DNA of 64,000 nt from Ottowia flava (GCF_008017535.1 NZ_VRUA01000013.1:1-64000), one strand, 5' to 3'; positions 17,250-25,675 are shown, numbered from the stretch's first letter. Numbers and translations are program-made. The notes: generated by a model not told the origin, from the sequence alone.

Positions 17250-17822
17250 ATGAAAGCACTTGCAGCCATCTTCGCGGGCGCCGTGATCGGTGGCTTCTTG
17301 CTGTTGGCGCTGCTGCTGGGTATGCAGCAGCTCTGGGGCGGCTGGCCTGCGGCCACGCTGATGATCGCGCTGGTCTGTTTTCCGGCGTTCTGGGTGCTTG
17401 GCGGTCTGGCCTGGGCTCGCATGGCCGATGCCCGTGGGCGCGGCCATTCATTGTGGGCAGCGACGGTCGGGCTGGGTTGCCCGCGTTGCGGCCACGCCGC
17501 CCTGTCTCCGCTGCGCAAGTGGTCGCTCGGCAGGGACGACACTGCGCAATGCCGCCATTGCGGCGAGACGCTGACCAACAACGACTTTCCCTTCGTGGTG
17601 CTGTGCGCGCCGCCGCTGCTGTCGCTGCTGGTGTTCCCTTTGATCGCGGCGCTGGTGCCTGGGGATGCTCCGGTCAGTACGCTGGTCTGGCTGCTCGGCG
17701 CCGGCTGCGTGGTGTCGGTGGTGATGGCATTGACCCGATCCTTTGTGCCAGTCAAGCCGCTCGCGCCTGTTGCATCGCCGCTGCGTGCGCAGGAGTCGAC
17801 AGTGGCAGCGCCTGAGGAATGA
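17250..17822 (+). CDS. Membrane protein with a central zinc ribbon, function unknown
   Basis: A 190-aa protein with two hydrophobic segments at about residues 5-25 and 32-55, a cytosolic-looking zinc ribbon (CPRCG at about 75-79 and CRHCG about 22 residues later), then two more hydrophobic segments at about 118-135 and 142-160 and a polar tail. The paired CxxC motifs predict one bound zinc. It lies 120 bp after the large LysM gene on the same strand; a partner role, for example protecting or anchoring that protein, is only a guess from position. No named family recognised. Confidence 0.8.
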   Translation: MKALAAIFAGAVIGGFLLLALLLGMQQLWGGWPAATLMIALVCFPAFWVLGGLAWARMADARGRGHSLWAATVGLGCPRCGHAALSPLRKWSLGRDDTAQCRHCGETLTNNDFPFVVLCAPPLLSLLVFPLIAALVPGDAPVSTLVWLLGAGCVVSVVMALTRSFVPVKPLAPVASPLRAQESTVAAPEE

Positions 17823-18215
17823 TCCGGCCAAGCCCGCTTGGGGGTCAGAGGCCAGCCCGCGCAGCGCGCCTGTCCGACGGTTCCGACGGCAGACTGGGCC
17901 CAAGTCCAAGCTCGACGTTCTCATGCGGAAATTGATGAAACTGCGGCTCCAGCTGCATCCAGAAAGCGCGAGCAGCTATAAAAAAATGATCGATGGGCTG
18001 GACGAACGCTTGTGCAAAGTTCGCCCCGCGGACCCCGCCTACCTGCGCTGGGCTCCGTCAAATCGCTGATGGCACGGCGTCCAGCCTGGGCGTGCGCGTC
18101 ACTGGCTCAAGCCGCCTCACGACCGTCCCTCGCGCGCCCTATGCGGGCTCAAGGACAATCGCCCCCATGACCGCATTGGCTCGCCCCTGCAACCGACAGC
18201 CTGGAGAAATACGCC
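17823..18215. other. Intergenic region before cbiB, with a repeat copy and a small open frame
   Basis: 393 bp. An ATG at 17923 opens a 48-codon frame ending at 18069, lysine-rich at its start, but part of it is repeat sequence and it has no clear ribosome binding site, so I do not call it a gene. No cobalamin riboswitch motif is seen before cbiB. GGAG about 10 bp before the cbiB ATG is its ribosome binding site. Confidence 0.5.
17958..17992 (+). repeat. Dispersed repeat, partial copy R5
   Basis: GCGCGAGCAGCTATAAAAAA followed by ATGAT matches the right half of the family; the left half is not recognisable. Lies between the zinc-ribbon gene and cbiB. Confidence 0.55.
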
Positions 18216-19193
18216 ATGACAACGTGGCTGTCAGGAGCGCCTGACCCCCATGCCGTGCTGCTGGCGGTGGTTCCCGCGCTGGCGTTGACGATCGACCGTG
18301 TGTTGGGCGAGCCGACCTTGCGCTGGCACCCGGTGGCATGGATGGGGCGTTACCTGGCTTGGGCGGGCGAGCGACTGGCGCCGCGCGTGGGTGAACCGCG
18401 CGTGCTGTCCGACGCGCGAGTATTTGGCTTCGCCGCGCTGTCATGGTGCGCCGCGGCCACTGCGGTGTTCGCGTTGGCGTGGCTGTTCCAGGCCTGGGTG
18501 CTGACGCAGCCGGCGTGGCTGGCAGCGCTGGCGTTAGGGTTGCTCCTGAAACCCATGCTGGCCTGGGCCATGCTGCACGACGAGGTGCTGGCGGTGGAGG
18601 GCGCGCTGACCGAATCGCTGGCCGCGGGGCGCGTGCAACTGGCGCGCCTGGTCAGTCGCGATGTGGCCGCGCTGTCGGCTGAAAGCGTGCGCGAAAGCGC
18701 CATCGAAAGCCTGGCCGAGAACCTGAACGATTCTTTGGTCGCACCGCTGTTCTGGTTTGCCCTGCTGGGCTTGCCGGGCGCGGCAGTGTTCCGCTTTGCC
18801 AACACGGCCGATGCGATGTGGGGCTACCGCGGCGAGCGCGGTGGGCGCGACTGGACCTGGGCCGGCAAGTGGGCGGCGCGCGCCGACGATGTGCTGGGCT
18901 GGGTGCCCGCGCGCATCACCGCCGCGCTGATCTGGCTGGTGGGCGGATGGCGCGGCGCCGGTGCGCTGGCGCGCGAGGCGCGTCAAACGCCGTCACCCAA
19001 CAGCGGCTGGCCGATGGCGGCCATGGCGCTGGCGCTGGGCGTGCGGCTGGGCAAGCCGGGCGCATACGCGCTGAACGCGGGCGCTCGCCTGCCCGAAGCG
19101 GCGGACACTTTGCGCGCCTGTGCCATCGGCTCGCGCAGCGTAGTGTTATCTGTGTTGTTGGCAGGGGCGGTTCTCCTGTTTTTGTCGCTATAA
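18216..19193 (+). CDS. cbiB: Adenosylcobinamide-phosphate synthase (CbiB/CobD)
   Basis: Inner-membrane enzyme that joins adenosylcobyric acid to (R)-1-aminopropanol phosphate. The 325-aa product has the family start ALTIDRVLGEPTLRWHPVAWMGR at about residues 24-46, the blocks ESVRESAIESLAENLNDSLVAPLFWF and YRGERGGRDWTWAGKWAARADD, and several hydrophobic segments. The ATG has a good GGAG. In related clusters the threonine-phosphate decarboxylase gene usually follows directly; here a 2.4-kb foreign-looking gene intervenes. Confidence 0.94.
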   Translation: MTTWLSGAPDPHAVLLAVVPALALTIDRVLGEPTLRWHPVAWMGRYLAWAGERLAPRVGEPRVLSDARVFGFAALSWCAAATAVFALAWLFQAWVLTQPAWLAALALGLLLKPMLAWAMLHDEVLAVEGALTESLAAGRVQLARLVSRDVAALSAESVRESAIESLAENLNDSLVAPLFWFALLGLPGAAVFRFANTADAMWGYRGERGGRDWTWAGKWAARADDVLGWVPARITAALIWLVGGWRGAGALAREARQTPSPNSGWPMAAMALALGVRLGKPGAYALNAGARLPEAADTLRACAIGSRSVVLSVLLAGAVLLFLSL

Positions 19194-19303
19194 CGACTCA
19201 AGGGGCGCCACCAGCATCTCTGAGTACGCCAGGCACAATCCAAGCATCCGCTGTCATAGTCAACTCTGTTGGCTGCAATAGATGGTTAACGCATCCTCTC
19301 GCT

Positions 19304-21721
19304 ATGACCCCAAAAATCACCTCTCTAGCCAACCCTGATGCGGTGCTTCAGCAGGGACTTCGATTGCATCAGCAAGGTCAGCTTGACCAAGCCGCGGAGA
19401 TGTACCGGCACGTTCTGGCCAAGCAACCGCGCCATTCCCAGGCCTTGTATCTGTTGGGCACACTAGCATTACAGGGGCGCCAGTTTGAACTTGCGGAGCA
19501 GTTGCTTGGTCAAGCGATCCAAGCGAACGCCAAGCATCTACCCAGCTTGATCAATCTTGCGATGGCTCTGTCGCAACAAGATCGAGACGCTGACGCGCTG
19601 ACGCGCATCGAACAGGCATTGGCGGTGAATGAAAATTCAAGCGCAGCGCAAAGCACCCGCGTTGGCATCTTAGTTAAATTGAATCGATCAGGGGAGGCTG
19701 TGGAAGCTGTTGATCGACTCGCAGAACATGGACATCAGACGCCAGAATTGTGTTTAAACAAGGGGCTTGCACTCTTGGAGATGGGGCAACTTTCTGCAGC
19801 TGAGTCTTGCTTTGACACTGCTATTGCAATGGCACCGGGGTACCTCAGCGCGCATCATCATAAGATTCTCTGCTACGTTGCCCAAGAGGACTTCAGCACG
19901 GCCCTGATCTTGGCGGATCGGCTGATCGCGACTGCGTCGAAGTATGCCGAAGCGCACGCTGATCGAGGGCTTGCACTGCTGGGGTTAAGGGACTATGAAG
20001 CCGCGGTTGTTGCGCTCGAGCGGGCGTGTGCTCTTGCAGCGACAGACCAGCGCATCGCGTATCTCGCGACCAGTTTGGCACTATGTGGTCAAACGCAGAA
20101 AGCGCTGGCCTGCGTGGCGCGTGGATTGCAGATCAATCCCGGGAGCGTGGCGCTTTGGTCAGCAGAAGCACAAGTACATATGGCGCTGGGCGACTATGCC
20201 AGTGCCGTACAGGGGTTTGACAAGTACTTGAACGCAAAAGGTGAGGTTTCCAAAGTTTTGCTGCTGAAGGCATTTGCGCTCATGCAACTCAAGCGCTATG
20301 AGGAAGCAAAGGCTGTAATTGAACGCTGTAACCAGCGTGATCGTGATCGCAATCTAGCGGTCTTGCTATACGCCAAACTGATGACGGCAGACTGGAGCGG
20401 TTTGGACGTCTATCGCGAACGCCTTGCGAATTTGGTTGATAGCGATGACCACGACTGCAACCCGTTTGCGACTCTCGGGCTCCTGAACGACGGCGCGGCG
20501 CAGCGGCGGGTCGCGTCTACATATTCTGTATCGCATCGTCTTTCGGGTTCGACCTGGGTGCCTGCTCCGGCTCCGGTGACGAGGCTGCGGATCGGATACT
20601 TCTCGGCGGACTTCCATCAGCACGCTACGTCTCAATTGATGGTAGAGATGCTCGAGTGTCATGAACACGCGCGATTTGAGTTGTTCGGTTTCTCGTATGG
20701 ACCCGTCCGAGAAGATCCCATGACAGAAAGAGTTGCTGCGGCGTTTGACCACTTCACTTATGTCAAGGACTGGTCGGATCAAGAAATTGCAGCCAAGGCG
20801 CGCCAATGCCAGTTGGATATTGCCGTGGATCTCAAAGGTTTCACGCAAGATGCGAGACCACGCATCTTGCGCGCTGGTTGCGCGCCGATACAGGTTAGCT
20901 TCCTGGGTTTTCCTGGGACGCTTGCAATGGACTGCATCGACTACATCATCGCGGATGACACCATCGCGCCGACCGAGCATGAACAGCACTTTTCGGAAAA
21001 GATCGTGCGCATGCCGCACAGCTACCAATGCAACGATAGCCACCGCCCCATCGACACGCGTCGCTTTTCACGTGCTGAACTCGGTTTGCCGGACACGGGA
21101 TTTGTTTTCTGCTGTTTCAACAACAACTACAAGATCGTGCCGGAGGTATTCGAGCGCTGGATGCGCGTGCTGCTGGCCACTCCCGACAGTGTTCTGTGGC
21201 TGTACGAAGGCAATGCGTCGTGTGCAACGAATCTGAGGGCACATGCTCAGGCAGCCGGTGTGGAACCTGATCGGCTCGTATTTGCGCCACCGCTTCCGCT
21301 TGCTGAGCACTTGGCGCGAATCCAGGCGGCTGACTTGTTTCTGGACACCTTGCCCTGCAACGCGCACACCACTGCTAGCGATGCGCTGTGGGCAGGCGTT
21401 CCTCTGTTGACGTGCCTCGGACAAGCATTTCATGGGCGTGTCGCAGCAAGCCTATTGCGCGCACTTTCAATGGACGAATTGGTCACACACGATCTGGATG
21501 CCTATGAGGCCGAAGCAATCGCGTTGGCGCGGGAACCGGAGCGCTTGCAAGGTCTGCGTCAACGGTTGACTGAATGCCGGGAGACAGCGCCGCTGTTCGA
21601 CGGTCGTCGCTTTGCCCGGAACATAGAGCAAGCCTATGAAACGATGGTGCAGCGGCAGCGCTCCGGCCTTCCGCCTGAGAGCTTTTCAGTGATTGAGGCG
21701 ACGTCGACAGCAACCCCGTAG
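19304..21721 (+). CDS. TPR-repeat O-GlcNAc transferase-like glycosyltransferase (GT41)
   Basis: An 805-aa cytoplasmic protein. The first ~370 residues are tandem tetratricopeptide repeats (for example AAEMYRHVLAKQPRHSQALYLLGTLALQ), and the rest is a GT41/SPINDLY-type catalytic domain: IGYFSADFHQHA, DIAVDLKGFTQDARP, APIQVSFLGFPGTL and LFLDTLPCNAHTTASDALWAGVPLLT. Such bacterial enzymes transfer a sugar, often HexNAc, to proteins such as flagellins or adhesins. Base composition of sampled lines (about 48-67% GC) is below that of the flanking cob genes (about 75%), and the gene separates two genes that are normally adjacent, so acquisition by transfer is likely. The ATG at 19304 starts the TPR region; the longer open frame upstream overlaps cbiB and is not family-like. 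Confidence 0.88.
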   Translation: MTPKITSLANPDAVLQQGLRLHQQGQLDQAAEMYRHVLAKQPRHSQALYLLGTLALQGRQFELAEQLLGQAIQANAKHLPSLINLAMALSQQDRDADALTRIEQALAVNENSSAAQSTRVGILVKLNRSGEAVEAVDRLAEHGHQTPELCLNKGLALLEMGQLSAAESCFDTAIAMAPGYLSAHHHKILCYVAQEDFSTALILADRLIATASKYAEAHADRGLALLGLRDYEAAVVALERACALAATDQRIAYLATSLALCGQTQKALACVARGLQINPGSVALWSAEAQVHMALGDYASAVQGFDKYLNAKGEVSKVLLLKAFALMQLKRYEEAKAVIERCNQRDRDRNLAVLLYAKLMTADWSGLDVYRERLANLVDSDDHDCNPFATLGLLNDGAAQRRVASTYSVSHRLSGSTWVPAPAPVTRLRIGYFSADFHQHATSQLMVEMLECHEHARFELFGFSYGPVREDPMTERVAAAFDHFTYVKDWSDQEIAAKARQCQLDIAVDLKGFTQDARPRILRAGCAPIQVSFLGFPGTLAMDCIDYIIADDTIAPTEHEQHFSEKIVRMPHSYQCNDSHRPIDTRRFSRAELGLPDTGFVFCCFNNNYKIVPEVFERWMRVLLATPDSVLWLYEGNASCATNLRAHAQAAGVEPDRLVFAPPLPLAEHLARIQAADLFLDTLPCNAHTTASDALWAGVPLLTCLGQAFHGRVAASLLRALSMDELVTHDLDAYEAEAIALAREPERLQGLRQRLTECRETAPLFDGRRFARNIEQAYETMVQRQRSGLPPESFSVIEATSTATP

Positions 21722-21828
21722 CGCTGATTTTCGGACAGACGGCACGCGTCTTCTTATTCCAGAACAGTCGGACGCGTTTTCGATAACGCTGTTTTATCAA
21801 CATCCTCATGAACCGCATGGGTTAAGCG

Positions 21829-22821
21829 TTGCGTTTCCTCCCTTTGCACGGCGGGGCCGACGCGTTAGGCGTGCCAGCGCACGATTTTTCGACGAATGCC
21901 AATGCCTGCGGTCCATGCCCCTGTGCGCTGGCGGCCCTGTCCGCGGCCGACCGCAGCCGCTACCCCGACCCGACCTACACGGCCTTGCGCGCCCGCATCG
22001 CTGAGTTCCATGGCGTGGCGGCCGATCGTGTCGTGTTCGCCGCCAGCGCCAGCGAAGCCATCCACCGGCTCAGCGCGATGGCGGCGCGCGCCGGCCTGCG
22101 CCATGCAGTGCTGCCAGCGCATGGCTACGGTGACTACCCACGCGCCGCAGCGGTGTGGGGTTTGCAGGCCTCGGCGCCCAATGGGTTTCCCGCGCTGCAC
22201 TGGGCTTGCGAGCCCGCCAGCCCGCTGGGCACAGCCGACGCCGCCCTGGCGCACTGGGCGGCGGCGCCTGATGTCACAGAGTCGCTGCGCGTGATCGACA
22301 TGGCCTATGCACCCTTGCGACTGGATGGCAACACCACGCCAACCCCGCCCGGCGCCTGGCAGCTGTGGACGCCCAACAAGGCGCTGGGGCTGACCGGCGT
22401 GCGCGCCGCGTACCTGCTGGCACCGTCGGCGAACGCCGCGGCGGCGCTGGACGCGCTGGCGCCTTCCTGGCCGCTGGGGGCCGATGGCGTGGCGCTCCTC
22501 ACGGCCTGGGCCAGCGACGAGGCGCAGGCATGGTTGCGTGCTTCGCTGCCCACCTTGCGCGCATGGAAAGCCACCCAGATGCAGCTGTGCGCCGAGCTGG
22601 GTTGGGCCGTGCACTCAGGCAGTCTGGCCAACTTTTTCGTCGCTCGGCCGCCGCTGCGCGACTTGCCGGGTGCGTTGCAGGCCTTGCGCGCGCAGGGCAT
22701 CAAGCTGCGCGACACGGCTTCATTCGGGCTGCCTGGGCAGGTGCGCCTGGGCGTGCTGCCGCCCGCTTCGCAAAACGCCTTGCGTGAGGCCTGGGTTGGC
22801 CTGGGCGCCCGCTACCATTGA
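21829..22821 (+). CDS. cobD: L-threonine-O-3-phosphate decarboxylase (B12 aminopropanol arm)
   Basis: PLP-dependent aminotransferase-fold enzyme that makes (R)-1-amino-2-propanol phosphate for CbiB. The 330-aa product begins near the conserved LHGGADALG and FSTNANACGP, has YPDPTYTALRARIAEFHG, and carries the likely PLP lysine in TPNKALGLTGVRAAYLL at about residue 184. Named cobD in the Salmonella scheme (cobC in Pseudomonas). The start appears to be TTG 21829, because the in-frame ATG at 21808 is followed by a stop five codons later. This unusual start lies next to the foreign-looking glycosyltransferase gene and may reflect its insertion. Its stop is 2 bp before the next gene. Confidence 0.88.
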   Translation: MRFLPLHGGADALGVPAHDFSTNANACGPCPCALAALSAADRSRYPDPTYTALRARIAEFHGVAADRVVFAASASEAIHRLSAMAARAGLRHAVLPAHGYGDYPRAAAVWGLQASAPNGFPALHWACEPASPLGTADAALAHWAAAPDVTESLRVIDMAYAPLRLDGNTTPTPPGAWQLWTPNKALGLTGVRAAYLLAPSANAAAALDALAPSWPLGADGVALLTAWASDEAQAWLRASLPTLRAWKATQMQLCAELGWAVHSGSLANFFVARPPLRDLPGALQALRAQGIKLRDTASFGLPGQVRLGVLPPASQNALREAWVGLGARYH

Positions 22822-22823
22822 GC

Positions 22824-23633
22824 ATGTCTGTGATTCCCATGACCCCACCGCGCACCGTGACGGTGGAACGCTACGTGACGCCGCTGCGCGAAGGCGGGTC
22901 GCTGCCCGCCGTGGTCGAGGCCGACGACCTTGGCCTGTACGTGCTCAAGTTCCGCGGCGCCGGGCAGGGCGTGCGTGCGCTGATGGCCGAGCTGATTTCC
23001 GGTGGCATCGCCCGAGCGCTGGGCCTGCCGCTGCCCGAAGTGGTGCTGGCGCAGCTGGATCCGGCGCTCGCGCAGACCGAACCCGACCCGGAGATCCAGG
23101 ACCTGATCCGCGCCAGCGCGGGCCTGAACGTGGCGCTGGACTATCTGTCTGGCGCCGTCAACTTCGACCCCGCGGCCGACGTCGTCACGTCCGAATTCGC
23201 GTCGCGCCTGGTCTGGTTCGACGCGCTGGTCAGCAACGTCGACCGCACCGCGCGCAACACCAACCTGCTGATGTGGCACCGCCAGCCCTGGCTCATCGAC
23301 CACGGTGCCAGCCTGACTTTTCACCATGCCTGGAATGGCACGGTGGCCGACCCCGGCAAGCCCTTCGCGCCCATCGCCGAACACGTGCTGCTGCCGCGCG
23401 CAAGTGAGTTGGGACAGGTGGACGCGGCACTAGCGCCTTTGCTGACGCCAGACGTGCTGCGCGCCGTGCTGGCTGGCGTGCCGAACGAATACCTGGCGCT
23501 GGCCGTCGCCGACCGGGCCGACCGCGCGTTGGCCGACCCGGCCGCGCACCGCGCCGCCTACGTGGCCTATTTTGAAGCGCGCCTGGCCGACCGCACGCGC
23601 TGGCTACAGGGGGCAATTGATGCGCGCGGTTGA
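22824..23633 (+). CDS. HipA-like kinase (HipA_2 type)
   Basis: A 269-aa protein resembling the short HipA-like kinases. Visible kinase features are the lysine in LYVLKFRG (about residue 37), the catalytic-loop-like SNVDRTARNTNLLM (about 136-149) and the metal-binding-like PWLIDHGASL. It lacks the extended N-terminal domain of full HipA. It overlaps the following DUF3037 gene by 14 bp; this pair recurs in many bacteria, so the two proteins probably work together, though the substrate is unknown to me. Here the pair lies between the threonine-phosphate decarboxylase and cobQ, with gaps of 2, -14 and -4 bp, so all four genes share a transcript. The ATG at 22824 was chosen; TTG 22818 and ATG 22839 are alternatives. 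Confidence 0.85.
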   Translation: MSVIPMTPPRTVTVERYVTPLREGGSLPAVVEADDLGLYVLKFRGAGQGVRALMAELISGGIARALGLPLPEVVLAQLDPALAQTEPDPEIQDLIRASAGLNVALDYLSGAVNFDPAADVVTSEFASRLVWFDALVSNVDRTARNTNLLMWHRQPWLIDHGASLTFHHAWNGTVADPGKPFAPIAEHVLLPRASELGQVDAALAPLLTPDVLRAVLAGVPNEYLALAVADRADRALADPAAHRAAYVAYFEARLADRTRWLQGAIDARG

Positions 23634-24030
23634 GGTGTACGACTACGCCGTCGTGCGCGTGGTGCCGCGCGTGGAGCGCGAAGAATTCATCAACGCCGGC
23701 GTGATCCTGTCCTGCCAGCGCACGGGCTATCTGGAAGCGGCGATTGAGCTGGACGAGGGCCGCCTGCGCGCACTGGACCCGCACGCCGACGTCGACACCG
23801 TGCAGCGCCACCTGCGCGCCATCCTGGCCATCTGCCAGGGCTTGCCCGAAGCCGGGCCCATCGCGCTGCTGCCGTACCGCGCGCGCTTTCACTGGCTGAC
23901 GGCGCGGCGCAGCAGCATCATCCAGACCTCGCCGGTGCACACCGGCCTGTGCGGCGATGCGGCGTCGGCGCTGGGCCGCGTCATGGACCGCATGGTGCGG
24001 CCGCTGCCCGCGCCGCGTACCCCGACATGA
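23620..24030 (+). CDS. DUF3037 family protein
   Basis: A 136-aa protein of the DUF3037 family, recognised by YDYAVVRVVPRVEREEFINAGVILSC at the N-terminus and the RFHWLTARRSSIIQTSPVHTGL block. No catalytic motif of known type is visible. It is the usual partner of HipA_2-type kinases and overlaps that gene here by 14 bp. Its TGA overlaps the cobQ ATG. The in-frame upstream codons lie inside the kinase gene. Function unknown; candidate roles are substrate adaptor or inhibitor of the kinase. Confidence 0.85.
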   Translation: MRAVEVYDYAVVRVVPRVEREEFINAGVILSCQRTGYLEAAIELDEGRLRALDPHADVDTVQRHLRAILAICQGLPEAGPIALLPYRARFHWLTARRSSIIQTSPVHTGLCGDAASALGRVMDRMVRPLPAPRTPT

Positions 24031-25652
24031 CAGCACGCTGCGTCATGGTGCTCGGCACCAGCAGCGGCGCCGGCAAAAGCTGGCTGGCGACCGCGCTGTG
24101 CCGCCACTACGCCAACCAGGGCCTGAAGGTCGCGCCCTTCAAGGCGCAGAACATGAGCAACAACGCGAGGGTGGTCATGGCCCCCACGCTCCCCGCTGCG
24201 CGTGGTTCGCTGCCCCCCGAGGGGGCTCTCGCCGCCTTCGGGCGGCCGGGCGGCGGCTCGGGTGTGGCTCCCATGGGTGGATTTGGTGAGATCGGCTCCG
24301 CGCAGTACTTCCAGGCACTGGCCGCGCGCGCGGTGCCGGACGTGCGCATGAACCCGCTGCTGCTCAAGCCGGAGGCCGACACGCACAGCCAGGTCGTGTT
24401 GTTGGGCCAGGTCAGCCCTGAATTGACGGCGCTGCCGTGGCGCGGCCGCAGTGAGCGCGTGTGGCCGCAGATCGCTGCCGCGCTGGACGCGCTGCGTGCC
24501 GAGAACGACGTGGTGGTGATCGAAGGCGCCGGCTCGCCAGCCGAGATCAACCTGATGGCCAGCGACGTGGTCAACCTGCGCGTGGCGCGCCACGCCGACG
24601 CGCGGTGCCTGCTGGTGACCGACATCGACCGCGGCGGCGCCTTTGCGCACCTCTACGGCACCTGGGCGCTGCTGGCGCCGGAAGACCGCGCGCGCATCGC
24701 CGGTTTTGTGCTGAACAAGTTCCGCGGTGACGCGGCACTGCTGGCGCCCGCCCCTGAACAGTTGCAGGAGCTGACCGGTGTGCCCACGGTGGCCGTGGTG
24801 CCGATGCGCTTTGGCCACGGCCTGCCAGAGGAAGACGGTGTGTTCGATGCAGCGCCCAGCGTTGGTTTTCAAGCCAAATCGGCCTCTAGCCCTACAGTAG
24901 GTTGCGCGGACAGCTACTCAAACGATAGCGATGGCGCGCCCGACTTACCGCGCCACATCGCCGTCATTGCCTACCCACGCATCAGCAACCTGGATGAATT
25001 CCAGCCGCTGAAGAACGTGCCGGGCCTGCGCCTGGTCTGGGCGCGCACGCCGGGCGATCTGGCGGGCGCGGACACGCTGATCCTGCCCGGCAGCAAGGCC
25101 ACGGCGTCCGACTTGGCCTGGCTGCGCGCGCAAGGCCTGGACGCCGCCATCACCGCCCACGCCGCGCGTGGCGGCCGCGTGCTGGGAGTGTGCGGCGGCC
25201 TGCAGATGCTGGGCGAAGCGCTGATCGACGTACACGGGGTGGAAAGCCAGGCCAATGCGCCGGGCTTGGGTCTGCTTTCGCTTGTCACCAGCTTTGAGCC
25301 ATTCAAAACCGTGCGCCCCGCCGAGTTCCGCTTCGGCACCCTAATCGGCCCGTGGGCCGCGCTTTCGGGGCTAACGGCGCAGGGCTACGAAATCCACAGC
25401 GGCCAGACCGCGCAGCACCCGGCGATGGCGGCCGCGGGCGACGTGGCGCGCGAAGTGGTGCCGCAGCTGGCTTGGCAGAACGCGGCCGGCAACGTGCTGG
25501 GCTGCTACGTGCACGGCCTGTTCGAAGACGCCGACGTGCTCCAAGCCTTGTTCGGCGCGGAGGCGCCGTCGCTGGATACGGTGTTCGACCGGCTGGCGGG
25601 CGATATCGCGCGTGCTTTCGCACCGGGCGTGCTGGCACAGTTGATCGCATGA
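24027..25652 (+). CDS. cobQ: Cobyric acid synthase
   Basis: Glutamine-dependent amidotransferase (CobQ/CbiP) that amidates side chains b, d, e and g of adenosylcobyrinic a,c-diamide. The N-terminal ATP-binding domain starts with VLGTSSGAGKSWLATALCR and KAQNMSNNA; the C-terminal class I-type glutaminase domain has the nucleophile in GVCGGLQMLG and the histidine in GCYVHGLF. At 541 aa it is longer than usual (about 480-500). Two in-frame insertions explain this: about residues 51-86, a GC-rich repeat after SNNARVV, and about residues 284-301 between the two domains, a copy of the dispersed 54-bp repeat. All catalytic motifs survive, so the enzyme is probably functional. Confidence 0.95.
   Translation: MTARCVMVLGTSSGAGKSWLATALCRHYANQGLKVAPFKAQNMSNNARVVMAPTLPAARGSLPPEGALAAFGRPGGGSGVAPMGGFGEIGSAQYFQALAARAVPDVRMNPLLLKPEADTHSQVVLLGQVSPELTALPWRGRSERVWPQIAAALDALRAENDVVVIEGAGSPAEINLMASDVVNLRVARHADARCLLVTDIDRGGAFAHLYGTWALLAPEDRARIAGFVLNKFRGDAALLAPAPEQLQELTGVPTVAVVPMRFGHGLPEEDGVFDAAPSVGFQAKSASSPTVGCADSYSNDSDGAPDLPRHIAVIAYPRISNLDEFQPLKNVPGLRLVWARTPGDLAGADTLILPGSKATASDLAWLRAQGLDAAITAHAARGGRVLGVCGGLQMLGEALIDVHGVESQANAPGLGLLSLVTSFEPFKTVRPAEFRFGTLIGPWAALSGLTAQGYEIHSGQTAQHPAMAAAGDVAREVVPQLAWQNAAGNVLGCYVHGLFEDADVLQALFGAEAPSLDTVFDRLAGDIARAFAPGVLAQLIA
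24174..24280 (+). repeat. GC-rich repeat inserted in frame in cobQ
   Basis: The stretch starting with GGCCCCCACGCTCCCCGCTG and containing CCCCCCGAGGGGGC and GCCGCCTTCGGGCGGC (perfect inverted repeat GCCGCC-TTC-GGGCGGC with one bulge) encodes about 35 residues rich in proline, glycine and alanine that break the usual NNARVV-to-GEIGSAQYFQ spacing of CobQ. I recall similar elements at many Comamonadaceae loci; this needs a genome search. Confidence 0.65.
24876..24929 (+). repeat. Dispersed ~54-bp repeat, copy R7, in frame inside cobQ
   Basis: A near-consensus copy: AAATCGGCCTCTAGCCCTA, then GCGCGGACAGCTACTC, ending AAACGATAGC. It codes for about 18 residues in the linker between the synthetase and glutaminase domains without a stop or frameshift. 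Confidence 0.9.
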
Positions 25653-25675
25653 CGCGCGGCACACCGCGCCGACTG

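Noticed and set aside
19140-19200. Possible repeat copy at the end of cbiB
   Set aside because: Only scattered short matches (TGTTGGCAGG, TCGCTATAA), below what chance would give in this family.
18818-19303. N-terminal extension of the glycosyltransferase frame into cbiB
   Set aside because: The extension overlaps cbiB out of frame and is arginine/glycine-rich; the TPR region starts at ATG 19304.
20996-21045. Repeat-like CAGCTACCAATG ... ACGATAGC inside the glycosyltransferase
   Set aside because: The encoded residues match the conserved GT41 sequence (SEKIVRMPHSYQCND) and the left half of the repeat is absent, so it is judged chance. It shows that partial matches must be treated with care.
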